Origin: Oscillospiraceae bacterium
Lineage (GTDB): Bacteria; Bacillota; Clostridia; Oscillospirales; Oscillospiraceae
DNA length: 15,775 bases
Assembly: GCA_016286595.1 (NCBI GenBank)
Contig: JAEETR010000216.1
Coordinates: 1 to 15,775 of the forward strand
Direction of reading: 5' to 3'
Made by a program: the position numbers and the translations under genes
Part shown: positions 1 to 6,761 of the stretch, piece by piece
Position numbering within the stretch: position 1 is the stretch's first letter
Layout of the letters: the number at the start of each line of letters is the position of its first letter
The notes under the pieces: generated by a model
What the model saw: only the letters and a program-made list of their open reading frames with translations
The model's database searches: none
What the model was told of the DNA's origin: nothing

Positions 1-8
1 ATTTTTGT

Positions 9-14
9 GCTCCT
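9..14 (-). promoter_or_regulatory. Ribosome binding site of an off-window minus-strand gene
   Basis: On the minus strand the last bases of the window read AAGGAG, then CACAAAA, then AT at the edge. If the next base outside is G, an ATG sits 7 bases after a perfect Shine-Dalgarno sequence. This and the promoter at 53-81 imply that another minus-strand gene begins at the left boundary. The start codon itself is inferred. Confidence 0.5.
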
Positions 15-37
15 TATTATGCTCTCAATGCTGCCAC

Positions 38-54
38 ATTACTTGTAAAGTAAT
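38..54. promoter_or_regulatory. Operator-like palindrome at the left-edge promoter
   Basis: ATTACTT-GTA-AAGTAAT is a perfect 7-base inverted repeat with a 3-base centre. It lies across the expected transcription start of the minus-strand promoter at 53-81 and touches its -10 box. This is a typical position for a repressor site. The binding protein is unknown, and autoregulation by the off-window gene is possible. Confidence 0.45.
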
Positions 55-81
55 AATATACCACTTTCTCCTACATATCAA
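53..81 (-). promoter_or_regulatory. Sigma-70-type promoter for the off-window gene
   Basis: Minus-strand TTGATA (76-81, 5 of 6 to consensus), a 17-base spacer, then TATTAT (53-58, 5 of 6). Transcription would start near 46 and run off the left edge, with a ribosome site at 9-14. It lies outside the amidohydrolase gene, so the left gene appears to have its own promoter. Confidence 0.6.
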
Positions 82-122
82 GCAAACGCGCACCAATACT
101 ATGTGTATTGACGCGCGCTTGC
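82..122 (-). other. Long hairpin after the amidohydrolase gene
   Basis: Bases 82-99 pair with 105-122 around a 5-base loop, giving an 18-position stem. Read as minus-strand RNA, all positions pair and the three irregular ones are G-U. Read as plus-strand RNA, those three are A-C mismatches, so a minus-strand transcript is favoured. It lies 25 bases past the amidohydrolase stop and could end or protect that mRNA. However, no U-run follows it on the minus strand. The T-rich run at 129-140 would follow it only on the plus strand, so the terminator call is uncertain. The hairpin also abuts the -35 box at 76-81. Confidence 0.5.
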
Positions 123-146
123 AGCCTCTTTTTTGTTTTTTGCTTA

Positions 147-932
147 TTACTTCAGTAAATTGTCGAAATTGTTCCAATATATTTCCTCAAGGACCCTGTC
201 GGGCAGTCCCAGCGACTCCAGCATGTTCATCTCCTGTCCGTAGTCCCCCATGGGATAGTCGGAGGCGAAGAATATGTGGGTGTTGTCGAACAGCTCAAAG
301 CCCTTTTTTATGGGCTCCAGCCCGCCTGTGGCATGGGTGGAGCTGGTGTCGAAATACACGTTGGGCAGATTCAGGCATTCCCGGGCCTCCTGCCACTGGC
401 TCCAGCCGCCGAAGTGGGCGCCGATGAAGCGCATATCCGGGAACATCTTTGCCAGCCGGGCCATGCGCCGGGGGTGGGAATAGTCGTACCTGTAATCGCC
501 GTTGTGGGAGATGAGGAACATGTCGAGATCATTCAGTGCGCGGTACATGGGCATGAGCCTTTCGTCGTCCATGGCGAAGCCCTGGATGTCCGGGTGCAGC
601 TTCACGCCCCGCAGTCCCAGGGAGCGCATCCGCTCCACCTCCGCCGCCTGGTCCCCGAAATCGACGTGCATGGTGCCCACGCCCACGAACTGCGGGTGAG
701 CGGCGCACTGGGCGGCTATGAAGTTGTTTATGGACTGCACCTGATGGGCGGTGGTGGCGGTGGAAAAGACCATGAACCGCTCCACCCCGTGCTTTGCCCC
801 GGCCTCCAGCAGTCCCTCCACGGTGCCGCTGCCGTATATGGGCACGTCAAAGTAGAAGCGGCTGGTGGCCTTCACGGCCGCCGGGGCTATCTTGTCGGGG
901 AATATGTGGGCGTGAGTATCCGCTATTTTCAT
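147..932 (-). CDS. Amidohydrolase-2 family metal-dependent hydrolase
   Basis: The 261-residue protein is a TIM-barrel metal-dependent hydrolase of the amidohydrolase-related (amidohydrolase 2) family. Metal-ligand candidates appear in the expected order: DTHAH at residues 5-9, KLHPD with H113, ISH with H143, GAH with H173, and the late strand-8 aspartate in ASD at D225. It has no signal peptide, so it should be cytosolic. The substrate cannot be read from the sequence, as the family includes decarboxylases and lactonases as well as hydrolases. It is last in the metY-metA-mscS unit, 27 bases after the channel gene, and is probably co-transcribed. Its ribosome site is weak (AGGAAA about 14 bases before the ATG). 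The DTHAH motif at the very N-terminus supports this start. Confidence 0.85.
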   Translation of the reverse strand: MKIADTHAHIFPDKIAPAAVKATSRFYFDVPIYGSGTVEGLLEAGAKHGVERFMVFSTATTAHQVQSINNFIAAQCAAHPQFVGVGTMHVDFGDQAAEVERMRSLGLRGVKLHPDIQGFAMDDERLMPMYRALNDLDMFLISHNGDYRYDYSHPRRMARLAKMFPDMRFIGAHFGGWSQWQEARECLNLPNVYFDTSSTHATGGLEPIKKGFELFDNTHIFFASDYPMGDYGQEMNMLESLGLPDRVLEEIYWNNFDNLLK

Positions 933-959
933 CGTGGGTGAAAAAGTTTCCTGAAACGC

Positions 960-1760
960 TTATTTGTTGTCGATATGGACGTTGATGTGGTCGTAGGTCA
1001 TGGACACGCCGTTGTCTGCGAAGGCCTTGCGAACGGCCTCGGTGACGGCGGCGGCGCCGCCCAGATAGTCGCCGCTCTTCGTCCAGTAACGCAGGATGTA
1101 GGCGATGCTGGAGTTGCGGTACTCGGAGAGCATGGCAACGGGGGCCGGATCGGTGAGGATCACGGGCACGGCGGCGGCGGCGTCAAGCAATGCCTTCTTC
1201 ACGGCCTCGGTGTCCTCGGTATAGGCGGCGGTGATCACCACGTCGTTCCTGCGCAGGGGGTTGGCGGAGGCGTTGGTGATGCGGCTGGAAATAACGTCGG
1301 AGTTGGGGATGTGGATGACCCTGTTGTCAAGGGTGGTGAGGGTGGTGTAGAAAAGACCGATCTTGGTGATGGCGCCGGCGGTGCCGCCGATCTCCACCAC
1401 GTCGCCTATGGAGAAGGGATGGGTGCCGATTACGGTGAAGCCGGAGAACAGGTTGCCCAGGATATTCTGCAGCGACAGGGACAGCGCCAGACCTGCGATG
1501 CTGACCACGGCCACGAGGGACGCGGTCTCGATGCCCAGCTTGCCGCACACGATGATGATGGCTATAACCCACAGGATTATGTCGATGCCGGTGTGAAGGA
1601 AGCCTCTGATGGCGGGATCGAGCTTGCTCTTGTCGAGCACGCGCTTGGCCACGTTCTGCAGAATCCTGATGACTATGATGCAGATGATGAGATAGACGAC
1701 CGCCATGAGAATGTCGCCCAGGGTAAGGGAGCCGATGCTTATGCTGTTGAGCTTGTCCAT
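960..1760 (-). CDS. Small-conductance mechanosensitive channel, MscS family
   Basis: The 266-residue membrane protein is an MscS-type tension-gated channel that releases solutes on osmotic down-shock. Hydrophobic segments lie at about residues 13-33, 58-75 and 81-108. The third is the pore helix (small residues and leucines running into LQNILGNLFSGF) and leads directly into the beta domain through FSIGD (116-120). The family motif HIPNS is at 150-154, and the alpha/beta C-terminal domain follows. Its length is close to the basic MscS form (286 residues in E. coli), with no extra N-terminal sensor. An AAGGAGG site precedes the ATG. The gene starts 21 bases after the metA stop, so it is read with the methionine genes. 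No functional link to methionine synthesis is evident. Confidence 0.93.
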   Translation of the reverse strand: MDKLNSISIGSLTLGDILMAVVYLIICIIVIRILQNVAKRVLDKSKLDPAIRGFLHTGIDIILWVIAIIIVCGKLGIETASLVAVVSIAGLALSLSLQNILGNLFSGFTVIGTHPFSIGDVVEIGGTAGAITKIGLFYTTLTTLDNRVIHIPNSDVISSRITNASANPLRRNDVVITAAYTEDTEAVKKALLDAAAAVPVILTDPAPVAMLSEYRNSSIAYILRYWTKSGDYLGGAAAVTEAVRKAFADNGVSMTYDHINVHIDNK

Positions 1761-1781
1761 TTTCTTTCCTCCTTGATAAAT

Positions 1782-2705
1782 TCAGTCGTTGTCGAGATGA
1801 GCAAGATCGTAAGGCGTCTGCTGATAAACGAAGTAGTTGAGCCAGTTGGAGTAGAGAAGATTTGCGTGGGCCCGCCAGGTGAACATTGGGGGCCTGGTCT
1901 CGTCGTCGTCCGGGAAATAGTTCTTCGGGATCTCTATGGGCAGTCCCGCATTTTTGTCGCGCAGGTACTCGTTTTTCAGGGTGTCGGCGTCGTACTCGGA
2001 GTGGCCGGTGATGAACACCTGCCGTCCGCCCTTGGTGAACATGGCGTAGATGCCGGCCTCCTCGGAGGAGGCGAGTATCCTTATCTCCGGCACCTTCTCC
2101 ACGTCCTCCCTGCGGATGGTGGTGTGGCGGGAGTGGGGCACCATGAACACCTCGTCGAAGCCCCTCATGAGGATGGGGTTCTTATACTCTATTCTGTGGG
2201 GGAATACGCCGAAAAGCTTCTTCTCAAGGGGATATTTGGGTATGCCGTAGTGGTAGTAAAGGCCGGCCTGCGCTCCCCAGCAGATATGGAAGGTGCTGTA
2301 AACGTTCGTCTTGGACCACTCCATTATCCGGCAAAGCTCGTCCCAGTAGTCCACCTCCTCGAACTCCATCTGCTCCACGGGGGCGCCGGTGATGATAAGT
2401 CCGTCGTACCGCTGATCGCGGATCTCGTCGAAGGTCTTGTAGAAGGCCAGCATGTGCTCCTCGGAGGTGTGGGTGGCCTTGTGGCTGGTGGTCTGCACCA
2501 GGTCCAGCTCCACCTGCAGGGGCGTGTTGCCCAGCAGGCGGGAAAGCTGCGTCTCGGTGGCCACCTTGGTGGGCATGAGGTTGAGAAGGGCGATGCGCAG
2601 GGGGCGGATGTCCTGGGTGGTGGCCCGGGTCTCCGTCATTACGAATATATTCTCCTCCGCCAGAGTATGGGCGGCGGGCAGTCCGTTAGGTATCTTGATG
2701 GGCAT
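1782..2705 (-). CDS. metA: Homoserine O-acetyltransferase (MetA type)
   Basis: The 307-residue protein acylates homoserine on its hydroxyl, the entry step of methionine synthesis. The catalytic set is intact: Cys142 in HICWGAQ, and His235 and Glu237 in ITGHSEYD. Residue 111 is glutamate (GAPVE). In characterised MetA proteins Glu111 goes with acetyl-CoA and Gly111 with succinyl-CoA, so this should be an acetyltransferase despite the common 'succinyltransferase' label. That fits the neighbouring metY, whose family uses O-acetylhomoserine. The ORF starts 17 bases after the metY stop, with GAGGAG upstream of the ATG, so the two are almost certainly co-transcribed. Length and motifs are complete. 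Confidence 0.96.
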   Translation of the reverse strand: MPIKIPNGLPAAHTLAEENIFVMTETRATTQDIRPLRIALLNLMPTKVATETQLSRLLGNTPLQVELDLVQTTSHKATHTSEEHMLAFYKTFDEIRDQRYDGLIITGAPVEQMEFEEVDYWDELCRIMEWSKTNVYSTFHICWGAQAGLYYHYGIPKYPLEKKLFGVFPHRIEYKNPILMRGFDEVFMVPHSRHTTIRREDVEKVPEIRILASSEEAGIYAMFTKGGRQVFITGHSEYDADTLKNEYLRDKNAGLPIEIPKNYFPDDDETRPPMFTWRAHANLLYSNWLNYFVYQQTPYDLAHLDND

Positions 2706-2722
2706 TTTTCCGTCTCCTCGGG

Positions 2723-4000
2723 TCAGATATTTGCCAGAGCGTTTTCGATGTCGGCGATGAGGTCAGCGGCGTCCTCCAGTCCGCAGGAGAAGCGCACCAG
2801 GTCGGGGCTCACGCCGGCGGCGGCCAGCTCCGCGTCGTTCATCTGGCGGTGGGTGGCGCTGGCGGGGTGCAGGCAGCAGGTGCGGGCGTCGGCCACGTGG
2901 GTCTCGATGGCGGCCACGCGAAGGCCAGCCATGAACTTTTCGGCGGCGGCGCGTCCGCCCTTCACGCCGAAGGACACCACGCCGCAGGTACCGCCGGGCA
3001 TATACTTTCTGGCCACGTCGTAATATTTGTCGCCCTCGAGGCCGGGATAGGTCACCCACGCCACCTTGTCATTGCCGGCAAGATACTTCGCCACGGCAAG
3101 AGCGTTCTCGCAGTGCCGCTTCACCCTCACGTGGAGGCTTTCCAGCCCCAGATTGAGGTAGAAGGCGTTCTGCGGCGACTGGATGGAGCCGAAGTCCCGC
3201 ATGAGCTGGGCGGTGCACTTGGTGATGAAGGCCCCTTCAAGGCCGAACTTCTCGGTATAGGTGATGCCGTGATAGCTCTCGTCGGGGGTGGTGAGGCCGG
3301 GGAACTTGTCGTTGGCGGCCCAGTTGAATCTGCCGGAGTCCACGATGCACCCGCCCACGCCCGCGGCGTGGCCGTCCATGTACTTGGTGGTGGAGTGGGT
3401 AACGATGTCGGCGCCCCACTCGAAGGGCCGGCAGTTTATGGGGGTGGCGAAGGTGTTGTCAACGATAAGGGGCACGCCGTGAGCGTGGGCGGCCTTGGCG
3501 AATTTCTCAATGTCGAGCACAGTCAGGGCGGGGTTGGCGATGGTCTCGCCGAAAACGGCCTTCGTATTGGGGCGGAAGGCCGCCTCCAGCTCCTCTTCGG
3601 AGCAGTCGGGGGACACGAAGGTGAAATCGATGCCCATGCGCTTCATGGTCACGGCAAACAGGTTGTAGGTGCCGCCGTAGATGCTGGAGGAGGACACCAC
3701 GTGGTCCCCGCAGGAGGCGATGTTGAACACCGCGTAGAAATTGGCGGCCTGACCGGAGGAGGTCAGCATGGCGGCGGTGCCGCCCTCAAGGTCGGCTATC
3801 TTGGCGGCCACGTAATCGTTGGTGGGGTTCTGAAGGCGGGTGTAGAAATAGCCGCTGGCCTCCAGATCGAAGAGCTTGCCCATATCCTCCGAGGTGTCGT
3901 ACTTGAAGGTGGTGCTCTGGATTATGGGTATCTGACGGGGCTCGCCGTTGCCCGGTGTATAGCCCGCCTGAACGCAGCGGGTGCCGATTCCCTTTTTCAT
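2723..4000 (-). CDS. metY: O-acetylhomoserine sulfhydrylase (MetY)
   Basis: The 425-residue enzyme of the Cys/Met-metabolism PLP family replaces the acetyl group of O-acetylhomoserine with sulfide to give homocysteine. Visible motifs are YTRLQNPT (53-60), the cofactor-phosphate segment SSGQAA (81-86), DNTFATP (181-187) with the PLP-ring aspartate, and the Schiff-base lysine K206 in HSTTKYMDGH. The length of about 425 residues and the N-terminal TRCVQAGY pattern point to MetY rather than the shorter cystathionine synthases and lyases (about 380). It is the first gene of the minus-strand unit. AAGGAG lies 6 bases before the ATG and the promoter is at 4083-4111. Use of other activated homoserine esters cannot be excluded. 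Confidence 0.95.
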   Translation of the reverse strand: MKKGIGTRCVQAGYTPGNGEPRQIPIIQSTTFKYDTSEDMGKLFDLEASGYFYTRLQNPTNDYVAAKIADLEGGTAAMLTSSGQAANFYAVFNIASCGDHVVSSSSIYGGTYNLFAVTMKRMGIDFTFVSPDCSEEELEAAFRPNTKAVFGETIANPALTVLDIEKFAKAAHAHGVPLIVDNTFATPINCRPFEWGADIVTHSTTKYMDGHAAGVGGCIVDSGRFNWAANDKFPGLTTPDESYHGITYTEKFGLEGAFITKCTAQLMRDFGSIQSPQNAFYLNLGLESLHVRVKRHCENALAVAKYLAGNDKVAWVTYPGLEGDKYYDVARKYMPGGTCGVVSFGVKGGRAAAEKFMAGLRVAAIETHVADARTCCLHPASATHRQMNDAELAAAGVSPDLVRFSCGLEDAADLIADIENALANI

Positions 4001-4025
4001 TTTTATCTCCTTATATCTCGTCTGA

Positions 4026-4056
4026 CGCCGGCGGTTTTCTCCGGCGGTTTTTTATT
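4026..4056 (+). terminator. Plus-strand terminator-like hairpin in the metY leader
   Basis: CGCCGG (4026-4031) pairs with CCGGCG (4041-4046) around a 9-base loop. The hairpin is followed by GTTTTTTATT, the layout of an intrinsic terminator read on the plus strand. It lies in the metY 5' leader, oriented opposite to metY. It would stop antisense transcription leaving the met unit before it reaches glnS. The same bases contain an 11-base direct repeat, CCGGCGGTTTT (4028 and 4041). Confidence 0.5.
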
Positions 4057-4082
4057 CGCAGCGGTGTTTTTTCCTCGTGATT

Positions 4083-4111
4083 ACTATATACGCGCCATGG
4101 TCTTTTGTCAA
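4083..4111 (-). promoter_or_regulatory. Promoter of the metY-metA-mscS-amidohydrolase unit
   Basis: Minus-strand TTGACA (4106-4111, perfect), a 17-base spacer, then TATAGT (4083-4088, 5 of 6). Transcription should start near 4076, giving a leader of about 75 bases before metY. The leader is too short for a SAM-I riboswitch, and none of the conserved S-box segments is seen. Confidence 0.8.
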
Positions 4112-4143
4112 GGAAAGCGCCGGGGCACAATGGCGATATACAC

Positions 4144-4172
4144 TTGTAAAGCGCCGAAATATTGTGTATAAT
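4144..4172 (+). promoter_or_regulatory. glnS promoter
   Basis: TTGTAA (4144-4149), a 17-base spacer, then a perfect TATAAT (4167-4172). The predicted start near 4179 leaves a leader of about 37 bases, too short for a T-box. The in-frame ATG at 4162 lies upstream of this transcription start, which excludes it as the glnS start codon. Confidence 0.8.
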
Positions 4173-4215
4173 GACCTATCACCTTATTTACCACCAATTT
4201 TCAGGAAGTGACAGT

Positions 4216-5889
4216 ATGGACGAGAGCAAAAACTTTATCGAACAGTTCATCGAGGAGGACATCGCACCCGGCGGCGCGTACTACGGCCGCCAGGTCCACA
4301 CCCGTTTCCCGCCGGAGCCCAACGGCTACCTGCACATCGGCCACTGCAAGGCCCTGTGCATAGATTTCGGCATGGCGGAGAAGTTCGGCGGCATAACCAA
4401 CCTCCGCTTTGACGACACCAACCCCGCCAAGGAGGACACCGAGTTCGTGGACGCCATCCAGCAGGATATCCACTGGCTGGGCTTTGACTGGGGCGACAGG
4501 ATGTTCTACGGCTCCGACTACTTTGAAAAGACCTACGAGCTGGCGGTGGCTCTGATAAAGAAGGGTCTTGCCTACGTGTGCGAGCTGACCCCCGAGCAGT
4601 TCCGGGAATACCGGGGCGACGTGGGCAGGCCCGCCGTAAGCCCCTGGAGAGACCGTCCCGTCGAGGAAAGCCTCGACCTCTTCCAGAGGATGAAAAACGG
4701 CGAGTTCCCCGAGGGCAAGTACACCCTCCGGGCGAAGATAGACCTGGCAAGCGGCAACTTCAACATGCGGGACCCCGTTCTCTACCGTATCCGCTACATC
4801 GAGCACCACCGTCAGGGAAACAAGTGGTGCATATACCCCATGTACGACTTCGCCCACCCCATTCAGGACGCGCTGGAGGGCATAACCCACTCCCTGTGCT
4901 CCCTTGAGTACGAGGACCACCGTCCCCTTTACAACTGGGTCATCGAGAACACCGACGTGCCCTCCACTCCCCGGCAGATAGAGTTCGCCCGGCTGGGCAT
5001 AAACTACACCGTCATGTCCAAGCGCAAGCTCCGCCGTCTGGTGGAGGAGGGCCTGGTGGACGGCTGGGACGACCCCAGGATGCCCACGCTGTGCGGCCTG
5101 CGCCGCAGAGGCTATACTCCCTTCTCCATCCGGGATTTCGCCGAGAGGATAGGCGTGGCGAAGGTCAACTCCACCGTGGAGTATTCCCTGCTTGAGGCCT
5201 GCCTGCGGGACGATCTGAACGCCCACGCCCCCCGCCGCATGGCGGTGCTGCGCCCGGTGAAGCTGACCGTTACCAACTATCCCGAGGGTCAGACCGAGTA
5301 TTTCGACGTGGAGAACAATCCCAACGACGAGTCCGCGGGAAGCCGGCCCGTGTCCTTCTCCCGCGATCTGTGGGTGGAGGCCGACGACTTCATGGAGGAG
5401 CCCGTAAAGAAGTACAACCGCCTGTACCCCGGCAACGAGGTGCGGCTCAAGGGCGCCTACGTTGTGAAGTGCACCGGCTGCGTCAAGGACGCGGACGGCA
5501 ACGTCACCGAGGTGCTGTGCACCTACGACCCGGAGACGAAGGGCGGCAACACCCCCGACGGCCGGAAGGTCCGGGGCACCATACACTGGGTCAACGCCGG
5601 CGACGCCGTGGACTTTGAGGCGCGGCTGTACTCCAATCTGTTCTCCGACCCCAACCCCGACGCGCTGGAGGACTACATGACCGGCCTCAACCCCGACTCT
5701 CTCGAGATCCTCACCGGCTGCAAGGGCGAGAGGGCCCTTGCCGAGGTGACCAGAGCCGAGCCCGGCATGACCAGCCAGTCCTTCCAGTTCCTGCGTCTGG
5801 GCTATTTCAGCGCGGACAACAAGGACTTCACCCCGGAGCACCCCGTATTCAACCGGGCCGTGGCTCTCAAGGACAGCTTCAACAGATAA
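4216..5889 (+). CDS. glnS: Glutaminyl-tRNA synthetase
   Basis: The 557-residue class I synthetase charges tRNA-Gln with glutamine. The signature HIGH lies at residues 40-43 after PPEPNGYL. The KMSKS-equivalent is the GlnRS-type VMSKRKL (266-272). The region HPIQDALEGITHS is typical of GlnRS/GluRS, and a GlnRS-type beta-barrel anticodon domain fills the C-terminal third. The length matches E. coli GlnRS (554). The start at 4216 is chosen because AGGAAG (4203-4208) precedes it and the upstream in-frame ATG falls inside the promoter. Many Firmicutes lack this enzyme and make Gln-tRNA through GatCAB. GlnRS is thought to have reached bacteria by transfer from eukaryotes, so its presence is a useful lineage marker. 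It appears to be a single-gene unit. Confidence 0.97.
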   Translation: MDESKNFIEQFIEEDIAPGGAYYGRQVHTRFPPEPNGYLHIGHCKALCIDFGMAEKFGGITNLRFDDTNPAKEDTEFVDAIQQDIHWLGFDWGDRMFYGSDYFEKTYELAVALIKKGLAYVCELTPEQFREYRGDVGRPAVSPWRDRPVEESLDLFQRMKNGEFPEGKYTLRAKIDLASGNFNMRDPVLYRIRYIEHHRQGNKWCIYPMYDFAHPIQDALEGITHSLCSLEYEDHRPLYNWVIENTDVPSTPRQIEFARLGINYTVMSKRKLRRLVEEGLVDGWDDPRMPTLCGLRRRGYTPFSIRDFAERIGVAKVNSTVEYSLLEACLRDDLNAHAPRRMAVLRPVKLTVTNYPEGQTEYFDVENNPNDESAGSRPVSFSRDLWVEADDFMEEPVKKYNRLYPGNEVRLKGAYVVKCTGCVKDADGNVTEVLCTYDPETKGGNTPDGRKVRGTIHWVNAGDAVDFEARLYSNLFSDPNPDALEDYMTGLNPDSLEILTGCKGERALAEVTRAEPGMTSQSFQFLRLGYFSADNKDFTPEHPVFNRAVALKDSFNR

Positions 5890-5967
5890 GGCCTGTTTCC
5901 CCTGCGCCGGGTTCATAAAGGATCTGGACAAGATCAGATAACTGCCGCAAAAAGTTCCATAATACCG

Positions 5968-6000
5968 AAAGAGAGCCCTTATCGGCTCTCTTTTCGTTTC
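5968..6000 (+). terminator. glnS intrinsic terminator
   Basis: AAAGAGAGCC (5968-5977) pairs with GGCTCTCTTT (5984-5993) around a 6-base loop, and TCGTTTC follows. The 10-bp stem is about 80 bases past the glnS stop and separates glnS from queH. Confidence 0.85.
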
Positions 6001-6027
6001 ATTTTGCCGTTGCTTTATTCCCCCGGC

Positions 6028-6036
6028 TGTGATAAT
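6028..6036 (+). promoter_or_regulatory. Probable extended -10 promoter of queH
   Basis: TG-T-GATAAT is an extended -10 element 40 bases before the queH ATG. No good -35 box stands at the standard distance (TTGCTT at 6010-6015 gives a 15-base spacer). It lies just past the glnS terminator, where a promoter is needed. Confidence 0.45.
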
Positions 6037-6076
6037 ATGTCACTCGTTCGCCGACCCGTATGCAAGAGGTGCGCCC

Positions 6077-6694
6077 ATGGAAGCAAAAACCGACTATCAG
6101 AAAAAGATGGAGGAGCTCATCTCCGCCCTGCCGGAGACAGAGCGGCCCCGCCTTCTCATGCACTCCTGCTGCGCCCCCTGCACCAGCGCCGTGCTGGAAC
6201 GGGTTGTCCCCCGCTTCGACGTGACGCTTCTCTACTTCAACCCCAACATCATGCCCCGTTCCGAGTATGAACGGCGGGCCGCCGAGTACCCGAAGCTGCT
6301 GCGGGCCGCGGGGCTGGAGAGCGCGGTTGACATAATATACTGCGACTACGACGACAGCGTCTATCTCGCCGCCGTGAAGGGTCTTGACAATGAGCCCGAG
6401 GGCGGGTCGCGCTGCACCGTGTGCTACGGTCTGCGCCTCTCCGAGACGGCGAAACGGGCGGCGGAGGGCGGCTTCGACTACTTCTGCACCACCCTGACCG
6501 TCTCCCCCCACAAGGACGCCCGGCGCATAAACGATATAGGCGCGGCCCTGTCGGAGAGGACGGGCGTAAAATGGTTGTGGTCCGACTTCAAGAAGAGGGA
6601 CGGCTATCTGCGCTCCATCAGGCTCAGTCAGGAATACGGCCTTTACCGGCAGAACTACTGCGGCTGCGTTTTCTCTCACGCGCCGGAAACGTGA
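6077..6694 (+). CDS. queH: Epoxyqueuosine reductase QueH
   Basis: This 205-residue protein of the DUF208/QueH family carries out the last step of queuosine synthesis, reducing epoxyqueuosine to queuosine in tRNA. QueH is non-homologous to the cobalamin-dependent QueG and uses iron-sulfur chemistry. The family's cysteines are all present: HSCCAPC near the N-terminus (C31, C32, C35), RCTVC (C113, C116), and YCGC near the C-terminus (C195, C197). SPHKD (143-147) is also typical. The start at 6077 is preferred over an in-frame ATG at 6029, because AGAGGT (6065-6070) sits correctly before it and 6029 lies within the likely promoter. The gene is probably co-transcribed with queT, 67 bases downstream, though the riboswitch between them controls only queT. 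Confidence 0.93.
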   Translation: MEAKTDYQKKMEELISALPETERPRLLMHSCCAPCTSAVLERVVPRFDVTLLYFNPNIMPRSEYERRAAEYPKLLRAAGLESAVDIIYCDYDDSVYLAAVKGLDNEPEGGSRCTVCYGLRLSETAKRAAEGGFDYFCTTLTVSPHKDARRINDIGAALSERTGVKWLWSDFKKRDGYLRSIRLSQEYGLYRQNYCGCVFSHAPET

Positions 6695-6711
6695 TTTTTC
6701 CTTATAAAATC

Positions 6712-6752
6712 CGACCGGTTTCCACACCCGGTCGTAAATAACGAAAATGGAG
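6712..6752 (+). promoter_or_regulatory. preQ1-I riboswitch controlling queT translation
   Basis: Stem P1 is CGACCGG (6712-6718) paired with CCGGTCG (6728-6734). The 9-base loop TTTCCACAC contains the conserved ACACC junction. An A-rich tail follows (6736-6747). Loop bases TCCA (6721-6724) can pair with TGGA (6748-6751) to close the H-type pseudoknot of the class. TGGAG is also the queT ribosome site, 9 bases before the ATG at 6762, so preQ1 binding should hide it and lower translation. Position directly before queT, the usual target of this RNA, is strong support. A separate promoter is unlikely: the only nearby -10-like TATAAA (6703-6708) would start transcription inside P1. Confidence 0.88.
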
Positions 6753-6761
6753 AATGAAAAA

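Noticed and set aside
975..3023. Long plus-strand open frame of 682 codons opposite mscS, metA and metY
   Set aside because: It is the antisense shadow of three clear genes. It is rich in Gly, His and Val as expected from reversed GC-rich codons, and has no ribosome site or recognisable domain.
4179..4215. T-box leader for glnS
   Set aside because: The predicted leader is only about 37 bases and has no T-box sequence or antiterminator, so this regulation is not supported.
5931..5950. GATCT/AGATC short inverted repeat after glnS
   Set aside because: Only 5 bp with no conserved context. The real terminator is at 5968-6000.
6703..6708. Separate queT promoter with -10 TATAAA
   Set aside because: Transcription would start at about 6715, inside stem P1, destroying the riboswitch. 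No -35 box is present at the right distance.
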